The position numbers and the translations under genes were made by a program. Source: Microbacterium sp. NIBRBAC000506063 (GTDB lineage: Bacteria; Actinomycetota; Actinomycetes; Actinomycetales; Microbacteriaceae). From it: DNA of 64,000 nt. Location of the stretch: assembly GCF_017968845.1 (NCBI RefSeq), contig NZ_CP072876.1, forward strand, positions 1,116,001 through 1,180,000. The letters run 5' to 3'. The notes beneath the pieces were generated by a model. That model was not told where the DNA came from. It saw only the letters and a list, made by a program, of their open reading frames with translations, and searched no databases. Below are positions 29,329 to 39,818 of this stretch, piece after piece. How positions within the stretch are numbered: position 1 is the first letter of the stretch; every line of letters starts with the position of its first letter.

Positions 29329-29638
29329 GCGCACGAGACGACCTTCGACCTGGCACCACCTTCCTTCCTTTCGAGGATCCCGCCGGCAATGGCCGGCCGG
29401 TGAGGTCGGAGCGCGACCGCGAAGCCGACACGGCACGGGCATGCGAAGTGCTGGGCATCCCCGCGGCGTTGCCGGTGCCCCGCAGTCACTCGCGGAGGAC
29501 AAGGAAGCGGTAGCCCAGCTGTTTCACGACGTTGAGGAGTACCTGCGGGAGGTGTTCGGCATGCGCATCGTGCGGCCGGCGGCGCGGCATCGTCGAGCGA
29601 CGGCGGAGAGCGGTTCGTCCCTCCGTGACGCGGCCTGA
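29325..29638 (+). CDS. Small protein between tnsA and tnsB, one frameshift
   Basis: It starts ATG 29325, overlapping the tnsA stop by four bases. Restoring one C near 29482 joins MSARDDLRPGTTFLPFEDPA to SLAEDKEAVAQLFHDVEEYL, giving about 104 residues. It is charged, has no recognised domain, and ends LRDAA. Tight coupling to tnsA and tnsB suggests a role in the transposition complex or its control. I do not recognise a family. Confidence 0.55.
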
Positions 29639-29679
29639 GCGACGGCACCCGATCACCGACCATTCACTTGAGAGGAACC

Positions 29680-31828
29680 ATGACGATGGACAGTTGGACG
29701 CTGCGACCTGGGATGGATTTCGTCTATGACGGGGAGGCGTGCACGGTTGTGGAGATCGCTGACGGGGCGGTGATCATCCGCGACCGCACCGGCCGGCACC
29801 GCCGACTGCGGATGATCGACGTGCTGCGTCCTGCCGCCGAGGGCGGGAAGGCCCACATCCCCGGCCACACAAGGGAAGGGGATGCTACTCCGCTGGGGTG
29901 CTGTGGGCGGACGCGACCGACTCCGCGAAGGCGCGCACCATGGAGCGCGCCGACCATGTCCGGGAGGTGCTCACCGGATACAAGTCCGGCACGGCGCAGA
30001 TCCCGCGGGAGGGTGAGCCGCGCCTGGAGTACCACCCGCAGCACAGTCTGCGACAGCGGACCGCGGCGAAGGCTGCCGAACTGGGGAAGGGTGAACGGAC
30101 CGTGCGCCGCTGGGTGGCGCAGTACCGGGAGTCCGGGGAGGCGGGTCTGATGGACTACCGGTCCTCCCAAGCCGGGAACGCGCTGACCGGGTTCGACCCG
30201 CGGTGGATCGCCACCGCACAGACGGTCCTGGACGAGCAGACCCCGAAGCGAAGGTGTCCAAGAAGATCATCATCGACCGGATCAACGCGCGCACCGAGCG
30301 CGTCCACGGCCCGGGGCGGTGAAGCGTCCGTCGCGTGCGAGCGCGTACAACGCGTTGGCTGAGCTGGATCGAGGGCGCGGCACGTTCACCGGTCCCACCA
30401 AACGCAAACGGTCCACCGCGAACCGACCCCCGGCGCCGTACGGACGACTGTCGGCGGTCCGGCCGGGCGAGTACGTGCTGATGGACACCACCCCGCTGAA
30501 TGTGTTCGCCGTGGCCCCGGTGACCGGGAAGTGGGTGTCGGCGGATCTCACGATCGCGATGGACTTGTATTCGCGGTGCATCCTCGGGCTGCGGCTCACA
30601 CCGGGGTCGACGAAATCGATCGACGTCGCCGGGGTGCTGATGGAGGCGCTGCAACCGTTCGACACGCCCACGGATTGGGCCACATCCGCCCGCTGGCCGT
30701 ACCACGGACTGCCCGACACGCTGCTGGTGGACCCGACCCGCACAAAAGTGTCACGCTTCACCCGCGCCGGCATCCTGCCGGAGACCGTGGTCGTCGACCA
30801 CGGCTCCGCCTACCTGTCGGAGCATGTCACGAGCGGGTGCGCCCGGTTGGGGATCTCCATCCAACCCGCACGGGTGTATCAACCCACCGACAAGAGCCCC
30901 GTGGAACGGTTCTTCCGAACCCTCGACGACCTGCTGCAGGAGTTACCCGGCTACAAGGCGCCGACGTCGCCGGCCGCGGAGAGGACCCCGAAGCAGAGGC
31001 CGTCTACACGGTGCCGCAGCTGGAGCAGATCATCCGGGAATGGGTAGCCACCGTCTACCACCTTCGCCCGCATAATTCGTTGGAGGACCCGCACCTGCCC
31101 GGGGTCAAGCTCAGCCCCGCGCAACGCTACGACCAGGGCCTCGCCGTGGCGGGGCAGCTGCGCCTGCCGACTGACCGGAGCGTGCTGTTGGAGCTGCTGC
31201 CGGTGGTGAAGCGGCAGTTCAACCACTACGGGGTGGAGATCCACAAGCTCCGTTACACGGGCGAGTCGGTGGCGAAGTACCGCAACCGGGCCCGGTCGAT
31301 TCACCGCGACAAGGGCACCGAGTGGCCGTTCGTGGTGAACCCGGACGATCTCACCCGGATCTACTTCCACGACCCGGAGGACCATACTTGGCACACCCTC
31401 GATGGGAGCACAAGGGCAGCTTCGACGTTCCGTTCAGTCTGGACGCGTTGGAGTATGCGAAGAAGATCGCGATGCGGCAGGGCCGCCCCGCCCAGGTCGA
31501 TGACGTCGCCGCGCAGCTGCTCGAGGACTGGGGCGCCGGCCGCGGGCTGACCCCGTCGGAGCGGCGGATGAGCGCGCGGATGGCCGCGCAGCTGAATGAC
31601 AAGGACCCGGACCCGGACGGGGTGTGGTCGCTGCGCACCGTGCAACGGATGCTCGACGCGGAACTGACCGCTTCGTCGGATCTCGCCACTGAGCTGACCG
31701 GTTCCGTCCGCGACCCGCGCCGACGCGTCGACCTGCCCGAGACGGGGGATGACGACGATGAAGACGAGATCGACGAGCCCACCATCCGCGGCGACTACCA
31801 CTTCGAGCCGATGGAGATGCTCCGATGA
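29680..31828 (+). CDS. tnsB: TnsB-like DDE transposase, five frameshifts
   Basis: Read through five single-base breaks (near 29894, 30248, 30315, 30970 and 31402), this is about 717 residues. It has an N-terminal DNA-binding part with a helix-turn-helix (RQRTAAKAAELGKGERTVRR) and an rve-type catalytic core with all three acidic residues: YVLMDTTPLNVF, VVVDHGSAYLS and KSPVERFFRTL. A mu-transposase C-terminal region and an acidic tail (ETGDDDDEDEIDEP) follow. GAGAGGAACC precedes ATG 29680. TnsB binds the ends and joins them to target DNA. The number of breaks is high, but each is in a C or G run and the catalytic triad survives. Confidence 0.82.
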
Positions 31829-32983
31829 CCACCCCACCAGCGAACCGCAGCTGTCGACGCGCCAACGAAGCCTGTCCACCTACGAGGGCTGGACGGACTT
31901 CGCCGAACGACCCGCGCGCGGCCGCCCCGAACCGCTCACCCGCGACCAGCTCGACGGCATGTCGCGGCAGGACCGAGCCGTCTACGACTTGGAGAGGCGG
32001 GTGTGGCACGCGAATATCCTGCTGCGCACTCGGCAGGTCGAGGACATCGAGTTGCAGCTGGCGGACATCCTCGATTCGAACCTGCAGGACTCCGACCGGG
32101 TCAAGTCCGCTGCGGCGATCGACGCCCCGCCGGCGCTGGGGAAGTCGACCGTGGTGAACAACTTCGGGCGAGTCTTCCACCAGCAGCGGATCGCGGAGGC
32201 CGGGGAGTGGCTGGATGCGGATCGGGATGTGCGGCACCTGCCGGTGTGTCACGTCACGTTGACGGGGCGGCTGACGATCAAGGGCCTGCACATGATGATC
32301 CTCGGCTTCTACGCCCACCCGCCACCGCCGGGATCCTGCACCGCTCCATGGCCGGTCGGGATCTGGCGCGGGCGGCGGCGGAATGCATCGAGCGGCACGA
32401 CACCCGGCTGGTGATCGTCGACGACTTGCACTTCCTGAACATGCGTACCCGCGACGGGGTCGAGGTCGCGAACCAGCTGAAGTGGCTCGCGAACGAGTAC
32501 AACGCCACCTTCCTGTTCGCCGGTGTCGCCCTCCGCGCCCGCGGCCTGGTCGGCGAAGGACACACCGGGCAGGAAGCGGCAATGGCGCAGACATTCCGCC
32601 GATGGACTGTCCTCGGGCTGAGCCCGTTCACTCTCACCCACAAGAGGGCCCGGGAGGAGTGGGACCGGCTGTTGTTCGGCATCGAACAGGCCCTCGTCCT
32701 CACCGACGCCCGCCCCGGGATGCTGGTCGACCTGTCCCGATACTTGTTCGCGCGCACGACCGGCAATATCGGCTCCCTGATGGACCTCATCCGGCGCGGG
32801 GCATCCCGCGCAATCCGCACCGGCCGGGAGGTCATCGACCGGGAACTGCTCGACGGCATCCGCATCGACGAGGGCGCCGAGACGGAACGTCGTGAACTTG
32901 AGGCGAAGCTCGAACAGCAGCTGCGAAACCAGAGAGCACGACGCCGCCGCAAGACCGACGAGAGCGAGGCGGCCGCCGCATGA
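31825..32983 (+). CDS. tnsC: TnsC-like AAA+ ATPase, two frameshifts
   Basis: ATG 31825 overlaps the tnsB stop. After a C-run break near 31833 the frame carries Walker A (APPALGKSTVVNNFG). After a second break near 32330 come Walker B (TRLVIVDDLHFLN), a sensor-like FLFAGVALRARGL and the conserved TTGNIGSLMDLIRRGASRAI helix of TniB/TnsC proteins. Total is about 386 residues. The protein ends in an arginine/lysine-rich helix (RNQRARRRRK). TnsC forms the ATP-dependent link between target selector and transposase. Confidence 0.8.
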
Positions 32984-35409
32984 CAACGAACAACGTATTG
33001 CGCTCGGACGATGTGCGGGTGCTGCCGTTTCGGGTGCGTCCGCTTCCGGATGAGCCGTTTGATTCGTGGGTGGAGGCGTTGGCGGCTGCGAACCGGGCGA
33101 CGATCGCGGAGGTCGGGTGCGCGCTGGGTCTGATCGAGCAGCGTCATGGTAGGGCGGTGTCGGCGACGTGGTGGATGGCGAACGCGTGGGCGACCGAACT
33201 GACCGACGCGCAGGCGGGTCGGGTGGAGCAGGCAACGGGTATTCCCGCGGCACAGTTTCAGGAGATGACGAGGATGCGGTTCGCACGCCACGCGATCCGC
33301 CGCACCCGCAATGGGAGGATCAGCGTCCGGTGCGCTGCCGCGGGACGGCAGGCCGGTACTGCCCGGAGTGTCTGGCTGACTCGGGTGGGCGGTGGCGGAT
33401 GTCGTGGCAGTTCCCGTTCGCGTTCGCATGCGCCCGGCATCGTCGGATCCTCGTCGACGCCTGCCCCGCATGCGGGCGGCATCCACGCCATGTCGGCCAT
33501 CCGCTTGCCGTGATCCCCGTCCCGGGCAGTGCCACAACAGGGTGCGAGGTGCGGCGATCGGCCCAATCGCGAGCCGTTGCCGCGCCGACCTCACCGTCGA
33601 CACAGATCGGATCCCGGCGTCGGAGGCGGTCCTGCATGCCCAGCGGACGATGATGCGGGTCGTGTCCACGGGGGAGGGAAGGTTCGGGATCTACGCGGAC
33701 GCCCCGCAGCCCGCGGTGCGTGTCCTCGAGGACGTCCGCCTGCTCTCCCGCGCCGCGCGCGTCGCGTTGAACGACGGCCATGTTGACGGCACGATGCTCG
33801 GCGCGGACCTGCTCGACCATCTGCACAGGGGAGGCGTCGACACATCCTGGTCTTCGTCGTCGACCTCGGCCGCCTCGGCCGCAGGGACGGCGATCGCCAT
33901 CGCGGCATTGGGCGGCTCCGGTCGCACGATCGAGTTGCTGCGGGGGCGCGTCGCTGCCAGCACGTCCTACACGTTGAGCACTCCGCAGGTGCAGTCGCTG
34001 ATCGCGGCGTCGTTCGGTCGCACACGCCGCCCCACCGGGTTCCTCCAGTCCGCTGCCCCGGTCGATGTCGACGCGAGGGAGCGGGCACGGAAGGTGCCCG
34101 CGCAGTTGTGGGACGAGTGGACGGCCGTGCTCGCCCCCGGCCGTATGGACAGGGAGATCGCGGCATCCGCTCTCGCCGCGGCCGTCGTGTTCGCCGGTAC
34201 CCGGCTGACCCACGCCGCGGCCCTCGCCCTGCTGGACTCGGAAGCGCCGGTGCGACAGGTCACCAACGTGATGCGCGAGTTCGGGCGCGGAGAACATGAA
34301 CACCTCGCGCTGGGCGTGATCCTCCGCCTCGTCGCCTACCTCGACGCTCACGGGTCACCGATCGACTACGCACGCCGACGCGCGCTCGACTGCAGCGCAC
34401 TGCTACCCGACACGCAGTGGCGCGAGGTATGCCGCGGGCACAATGTGCACCCCGGGGCGGGGCGCCGACACCGGCACGCTCGTGCGCACCTGTTCCGTCT
34501 GATCACCGGGAACCCGTTGCGAGCAATGCCAGGAGGCTGGGATGCCGCCGACGTCACTCTCGCGTCCGAGGCGAGGTTCGTGGGCCGCATCCCCGAGAAA
34601 CTGCGCGTGGACCTTAACCGGATTGGCGATGAATTCCTCGCCTCCCACGGTATTGACGAACCGCTCACTTGGACGCCACCGTTCGCACAGTTCGACATCG
34701 GCACGGCCATGGATGTCCCCGGCGAGCTGTCGTGGCCTCCTGCACGGCCTTCCCGCACTCGGATCGATGCGAGCGTCGGCGCGGACGGCATCGCTGATCG
34801 GTATCAGGCTGGTTCCAGCATGTACGAGCTCGCAGGGCTGGCCGGGGTGTCCCGACAGACCGTCTCCCGGCTGCTCGCTGACCGATCCACCCCGACGCGT
34901 CGTGGCCGACCGCCCATGCATGTGATCGATGAGCGGTGGCTCCGCCACCAGTACCTCGACCAACGGCTCACCATCGGCCAGATCGCCGCCCTCGTCGGAT
35001 GCACCACCCAGACGATCAGTCGCCGACTGCGGGATGCGGGGTCCCGATCCGGCCCGCCGGGAGTGCGAGCGAAGTCGCGACCCTGCACCTGCATCCCCTC
35101 GCGGGAGCATCGCCGCTCCTGCGCCGTACCGTCATCGGAAGGTACCCGATCGAGCGTGCCCGTCGCTTCCTGATCGTCACCCGGCACGACAGCATCCGGG
35201 CCGCGGCCACCGAAATCGGGACAACCCAAAGCACGCTCAGCAAGCAGTTGGCACGGCTCAGTCGCGATGCGGGCGGTCCCCTTCTGACTGCAGGAGCCCG
35301 CGGCCGCCCGATGACTCTCACACCGCTCGGCGTGCGCCTGGCTCGCGAGCTCAAAACAGTGCTGCCGAACGGGAGCGTCGACCTCGAACAGGGAAGGACG
35401 TCAGCATGA
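32980..35409 (+). CDS. tniQ: TniQ/TnsD-like target selector with C-terminal HTH domains, three frameshifts
   Basis: Restored length is about 810 residues, long for TniQ. The N-terminus LPFRVRPLPDEPFDSWVEAL is the TniQ signature. A zinc-binding section has YCPECLADSGG and DACPACGRHPRH. The C-terminal part has at least three helix-turn-helix segments: ELAGLAGVSRQTVSRLL, IAALVGCTTQTISRRL and a LysR-type IRAAATEIGTTQSTLSKQLA with the following PMTLTPLGVRL. Breaks are near 33353, 33523 and 35039. TniQ/TnsD proteins choose the insertion site. The DNA-binding tail suggests recognition of a fixed sequence. Confidence 0.75.
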
Positions 35410-35681
35410 CCGGCGAGAAGAGCACCCCGGGCAAGGGCCCGCTGTTCGGCGACGATGCCGCGCGGCTTGGACGCGACATCGTCGAGCAGAGCGTCACGCA
35501 CGACGTCGCCGCCGTTCGGGCACGGTTGCGCGAACTCTGGACCGATCCCGTCATCGACGTCTGGCTGACCAGCACCAACTCGCATCTCGATGGAACCCGC
35601 CCCGTCGACGTACTTGCCCTGCGCGGTGTAGAGGCCGTGATGGATGCCATCGATGTGGAAGTAGCCGGCGGATCACGCTGA
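35406..35681 (+). CDS. MbcA/ParS-like antitoxin-domain protein
   Basis: This 91-residue protein is coupled to tniQ by an ATGA overlap. The C-terminal half, WLTSTNSHLDGTRPVDVLAL then GVEAVMDAIDVEV, matches the toxin-binding fold of Xre/MbcA/ParS antitoxins (W-L...N..L.G..P.D.L). There is no RES-type toxin next to it and no N-terminal Xre helix-turn-helix. It may be an orphan antitoxin, or a transposon regulator reusing the fold. Confidence 0.6.
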   Translation: MTGEKSTPGKGPLFGDDAARLGRDIVEQSVTHDVAAVRARLRELWTDPVIDVWLTSTNSHLDGTRPVDVLALRGVEAVMDAIDVEVAGGSR

Positions 35682-35842
35682 GGTGACGCATAGAAAGGCG
35701 TCGACGTCGCCGTCGGGGCAGAACGTGACGACAATGCATTGGCGGCGCGACAGCTGGATCCGCTTCCGAGCTGAACCGCGAAGTCTCCCAATCCGGTCCC
35801 CGCCGGCGGCGAACGGTTCACATCTACCGCGCCGTGGGGCAT
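35673..35842 (-). CDS. Small hypothetical protein, one frameshift
   Basis: It reads about 56 residues from ATG 35842, with one G restored near 35764: MPHGAVDVNRSPPAGTGL at the start and LSRRQCIVVTFCPDGDVDAF near the end. The coding-like character of the second half is the only support. It overlaps the end of the antitoxin-like gene by nine bases, tail to tail. No function is known. Confidence 0.35.
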
Positions 35843-35860
35843 GCCACCGCAGCGGTCCCT

Positions 35861-36660
35861 TCAAGTGATGTTCGGGGGCGAGTCAGGGTGGGAGGAGTCG
35901 AGCGCGCCGAGGAGTTCTTCCAGCACGACCCGCAGCTCGTTGTAACCCATCATGTAGAACAGCGCGTCGGAGTTCGAGGTCTCGCTGCCGTCGAGGTTCA
36001 CGATGGTCTGGCGGGCTTCACGGATCGCGACATCGAGCCACGGTTCAACGTCCGACAGGCCGCGGATCCAGGCATCGATGACGGCGAAGGGGACGGGCCG
36101 TAGTCGTGGGCGTCGACGCCGACGTGGAACTGGTGCCCGTTCGGGCCGTGATCGCGGGCGTGGGTGTGACCGTGCAGCAACGGGATCCCGTCGTCCCACC
36201 GCGGCCGGTGCGTAGTGTGCCGGTCCGACTCCTGCGAGTCGCCCTTGTACGGATAGTGGGAGGCAAGGACACGGTACCCGCGCCGGGTGCCCTCGATCAC
36301 CTCCGGCAGAATCGTCCACCCGGCCGCCTCGTAGAGCGGGACGAACCGCTCGATCGCCTTCCTTGACTGAGTCGCCGGTGACACCCGGTCATGGTTGCCG
36401 GGTACCAGGTATCGGCGACCGTGCAGTTGCGCGGTGAGGGCGATGGATTCTTCGACCGGCCCGAGCGCGACATCCCCGAGGTGCAGCACCACATCCGTCG
36501 GGTCGACCGTCTCGTTCCAACGGCGGATGAGCTCGGTGTTCATCTCGGCGACGGTGGTGAACGGTCGTGCAACGAGTTCGCTGATCCGGGCATGGCTGAA
36601 GTGGGTGTCCGCGGTGACGAAGTCGACCTGGTCGAACTCGAACCACGGATACTCACTCAC
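35861..36660 (-). CDS. Metallophosphoesterase, one frameshift
   Basis: Calcineurin-like metal ligands are clear: VDFVTADTHFSHARI (D-x-H), VVLHLGDVALG (GD), VPGNHDRVS (GNHD), VLASHYPY (H) and PLLHGHTHARDHG (GHTH). This subgroup resembles phage and plasmid-encoded metallophosphoesterases. After the break near 36094 the frame continues to a C-terminal helix ending PPNIT. GTG 36660 is preferred over GTG 36726 because a GAGGAG lies just upstream. The substrate is unknown; nucleotide or phosphodiester hydrolysis is likely. It is on the opposite strand to the tns operon and may be transposon cargo. Confidence 0.75.
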
Positions 36661-36701
36661 GACTTGTGCTCCTCGCAGGTGTGGTGTCTTGCAGAATCTA
36701 T

Positions 36702-36728
36702 CGGTGTCTAGCGTTTCGATAGACACCG
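36702..36728. promoter_or_regulatory. 9-bp inverted repeat upstream of the metallophosphoesterase gene
   Basis: CGGTGTCTA and TAGACACCG are separated by nine bases (GCGTTTCGA). The palindrome lies about 42 bases upstream of the preferred GTG, between this gene and the upstream gene on the same strand. It could be an operator or a short terminator for the gene ending at 36739. Confidence 0.45.
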
Positions 36729-36738
36729 CTAGATGTTC

Positions 36739-37200
36739 CTAGAGTTCGTCGAGATCGATCCCGAACTTCCGGGCGAGATCGGCGAGCGGGACCTCGGCGC
36801 TGTCGGCGGGACGCTCCCGGGCGATGCGGGCGATTTCCTCGTTCTCCGCTGCTTCCTCCGCGTCGACGATCAACGTCAGCTCATTGATCAGGACATGAAC
36901 GGGTGTGCCGGCCGTGGTCGCGCGGCGCCGGATCTCCGCGGCGGCGTGTGCGAGGGTGTACATCCGCTCCCACGGATGGTCACTATGACGGGCGATCGCG
37001 ACGGTGTCGCGGGTGTAGGTGCGCTCATCTCCTGGGACGGGCCACCGTTCGGTGCCGTCGGGGGCGTGGAAGAAGTCGACGTAGCAGTTCCCGCAAGGCA
37101 TCCGGTAGACGCCGGGCTCGGTGGGCGCGAACGCGGTGCTACGCGCGATCATGTCACGGATGATCCGTTCCCAGCCCATGGTGCTATCAGCGTCTGACAT
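36739..37200 (-). CDS. Hypothetical protein, 153 residues
   Basis: It starts MSDADSTMGWERIIRDMIAR. A central segment has two cysteines close together (YRMPCGNCYVDFFHAPDG). The C-terminal third is helical, with an acidic run ending PLADLARKFGIDLDEL, which is reminiscent of small DNA-binding or antitoxin proteins. I do not recognise a family. It sits 78 bases upstream of the metallophosphoesterase start on the same strand and may be co-transcribed with it. Confidence 0.55.
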   Translation of the reverse strand: MSDADSTMGWERIIRDMIARSTAFAPTEPGVYRMPCGNCYVDFFHAPDGTERWPVPGDERTYTRDTVAIARHSDHPWERMYTLAHAAAEIRRRATTAGTPVHVLINELTLIVDAEEAAENEEIARIARERPADSAEVPLADLARKFGIDLDEL

Positions 37201-37538
37201 CGGTCAGACCCTCCGTCTGGCGAACAGAGAAGTTTGTCACGCCCGGTAACGCGTCGTCCACACCATGAGTCACCGACGAGGGTCGTGGACTGACCGAACA
37301 GCGGCCAAACTGGCCCCTCCCGGGAAGCACGCATGCACTGCGTTGGCGGAAATCAAAGTCTGACTGGGTCGAGGGTTACTTCTGCTAGAAGAGCCACAAT
37401 ATCGGTGCTCGGTCATGGCATCAGGTGAGTCGCGCGGAGGAACAAGCCATCGGCCTCGGTCGGTATGAACTGTTATCATCAATTTGTGCGAGGACTCAGT
37501 GTTGCAAGGAAAACTCGATGTCGCGAGAGGACTCAGAC
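37201..37538. other. 338-base non-coding stretch at the junction with the catabolic island
   Basis: No credible gene. It holds an AT-rich patch (TTATCATCAA, 37473-37482) resembling operators found elsewhere in the island, and the thiolase start region with two possible sites (ATG 37518 and ATG 37539). The right end of the Tn7-like element could fall here, but no inverted match to 28405-28455 was seen. Confidence 0.45.
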
Positions 37539-38721
37539 ATGAGCGTCGGCAAGGTCGTCATCGTCGCGGGGGCGCGCACGCCCGTAGGCAGCTTCGGCGG
37601 TGTCTTCCGCGATTCGCCCGCCCATGAGCTCGGCGCAATAGCCGCGCGTGCTGCGATCGAGCGCGCTGGCGTAGACGCCGACGATATCGGCGAGGTCGTG
37701 ATGGGATGTATCGGTCAAGTCGGCCCGGACGCCTACAATGCGCGACGTGTCGCTCTTGCCGCGGGTCTGTCGGTGCGCACGCCCGCGTTCACGGTGAATC
37801 GCCTCTGCGGATCGGGTCTTCAGGCAATCTGGTCGGGGCCCAGGAGTTGCTCTGGGGTGGTGTCGACGTCGTGCTCGCGGGCGGTGACGAGAATATGTCG
37901 CGGATGCCGTTCTACGATTTCAACGCCCGATTCAACGACCGGCTCGGCGACCGCACCCTGGTAGACGGCACAGTCGGGATGCTGACCGATCCGTTCTCGA
38001 ACACGCACATGGGTGTCACGGCCGAGAACGTCGCGTCCCGCTTCGGGGTCTCTCGTCTCGAGCAGGACGAGTTCGCCGTCGAGAGCCAGCGTCGTGCGGC
38101 GACGGAAGAGGCTACCGCGGCCTTCGCCGAGGAGATCGTGCCCGTCGCTACCGGCGGGCGAAAGCCGGTAGAGGTGACCGCCGACGAGCATCCGCGCCCC
38201 GGAACCTCTCTCGAGACGCTCTCGGGCTGCGGGCGGCGTTCGTCGCCGAGGGCTCGGTTACCGCGGGCAACTCGTCGGGGATCAACGACGGCGCCGGCGC
38301 GCTCGTGCTGATGCGGGAGGACGACGTCCGGGAGCGGGGGCTTGCGGGACTTGCCACGATCGAGGCGGTGGCGACGGCAGGCATCGAGCCCGAGATTATG
38401 GGCTACGCGCCGGTGCATGCGCTGGCGCGTCTGTTCGACCAGACCGGCCTCGCGCCGGCCGACGTCGACGTCGTGGAGCTCAACGAGGCGTTCGCGGCGC
38501 AGGCGGTCGCCGTCATCCGCGACGCCGGCCTCGATCCGGAGAAGACGAATCCCTACGGCGGCGCGATCGCCCTCGGACATCCCGTCGGCGCGACAGGTGC
38601 GATCCTCACCGTGCGCGCGGCGCTGGATCTGCAGCGCCGCGATCTGGAATTCGCGGTCGTGACAATGTGCATCGGCGGAGGACAGGCGCTGGCCGCCCTG
38701 ATTCGCCGATACCCCTCATGA
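37539..38721 (+). CDS. Acetyl-CoA acyltransferase (thiolase), two frameshifts
   Basis: Restored, this is about 394 residues with every thiolase element: nucleophilic Cys in VNRLCGSGLQ, ENMSRMPF, NSSGINDGAGALVLM, VVELNEAFAAQ, ALGHPVGATGA and the second active-site Cys in TMCIGGGQALA. Breaks are in G runs near 37837 and 38223. GAGAGG precedes ATG 37539. Thiolases cleave 3-ketoacyl-CoA with CoA to release acetyl-CoA. This is the first gene of the catabolic island and fits the last step of its beta-oxidation-like chain. Confidence 0.87.
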
Positions 38722-38776
38722 CGGCGGCCACGGCGCTGCCGGTCCAGCACAGCCCGGCAACCGGAACCTGCGCGCG

Positions 38777-39785
38777 ATGATCCCGACGAGCGAGGTTCAG
38801 GCGCGGGCGCAGGAGCGGGGCATCCTTCCTCCCGTCGAGGAAGTACGCGACGGGGTCTACGCTGTGCCCCTCGCGATGCCGTTCACGGGACTGCCGTACT
38901 CGTTCAGCTATGTCATTCGAGCCGCTTCGGGCGAGCTGCATCTCATTGACACCGGACTGGACACGGACGAGAACTGGGCACGGCTGACCGACGCGTTCCG
39001 ATCGATCGGATCCTCCGCGTCGGATGTCGCGACGCTGACCCTCACGCATCTGCATCCCGACCATGCGGGTCTGGCGGGGCGTCTGCGGAGGGCGTCAGAT
39101 GCGCGCGTCGGCATGCACATCGCCGACCAACGTGCCATGCATGCCGGAGCCCACTTCGTCGAGCCGGTGTCCGCCAACACGGTGATAGCGGGATGGGATG
39201 TACCGGAGGGTCGCATGGAAGAGGTCCGCGACGCGGCGATTCGGCCCGTCGCGGGTTCGCCCGTCGAGGTGGATCGGCCGCTCGTCGACGGCGACCGCAT
39301 CTCCGCCGGCGACCGCGAGTTGCGCGTGCTCCACACGCCTGGTCACACGAGGGACACATCGTAATCGTGGATGATCGCGATCGTCTGGTGTTCACCGGCG
39401 ACCATCTGCTGCCGATGATGTTCCCGGGATCGGCCTGGGTGGTCGCGCGCCAGGAGACGATCCGATCGAGGACTACGTCGCATCGCTCGGGAGTCTCGCG
39501 CGCGTCGGCGACTACGAGGGGTGCCCAGGCCACGGCCATCGGTTCGCGGCCGTCGGTGACCGTTGCGCTGCCACCGCAGCGCATCAGGGTCACCGTGCGC
39601 AGGAAGTGGCTGCCGTGCTCGCGTCGGATGCCGCGGCCTCAGTGTGGGCGATCGCGAGTCGGCTGACCTGGACCGCCGGTTGGGAGAACCTCGGCGGAAC
39701 CCATCTGTTCTCTGCGCTGGCCCAGACCGCGATGCACCGCGATCACGTCCTCAGAGGACCCAAGGCCGGTCGGCCGCGTGTGTGA
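38777..39785 (+). CDS. MBL-fold metallo-hydrolase, two frameshifts
   Basis: Metallo-beta-lactamase fold with the zinc motif TLTHLHPDHAGLAG, a later GHTRGHIVI after repair, and FTGDHLLP. Restored length is about 336 residues. Breaks are near 39350 and 39453. Substrate classes include thioesters, lactones and sulfur compounds. Between thiolase and an MFS exporter it might hydrolyse an acyl-CoA or a lactone intermediate; this is a guess from context. The C-terminal helical part (AAVLASDAAASVWAIASRLT) is usual for the SoxH/long-MBL subgroup. Confidence 0.78.
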
Positions 39786-39818
39786 GCCACTGTTCCCCGG
39801 TCGTCCGACGGCATCATC

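Larger units (their letters stand above)
28405..35681 (+). mobile_element. Tn7-like transposition module (tnsA-orf-tnsB-tnsC-tniQ-antitoxin-like)
   Basis: Six genes in one direction, most overlapping by four bases (ATGA), form a complete Tn7-like core: TnsA-type nuclease, DDE transposase TnsB, AAA+ TnsC and a long TniQ. No Cas gene or CRISPR array is present. The outer ends of the element are not defined. Cargo may lie on either side (YobI-like NTPase to the left, metallophosphoesterase to the right). Confidence 0.75.

Noticed and set aside
29680..31828. tnsB as a decayed pseudogene
   Set aside because: Five breaks are many, but each is a one-base loss mostly in C/G runs, the DDE residues are intact, and neighbouring genes show the same error rate per kilobase.
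28405..37200. CRISPR-associated transposon
   Set aside because: A Tn7-like core is present, but there is no Cas12k, Cascade gene or repeat array in the window.
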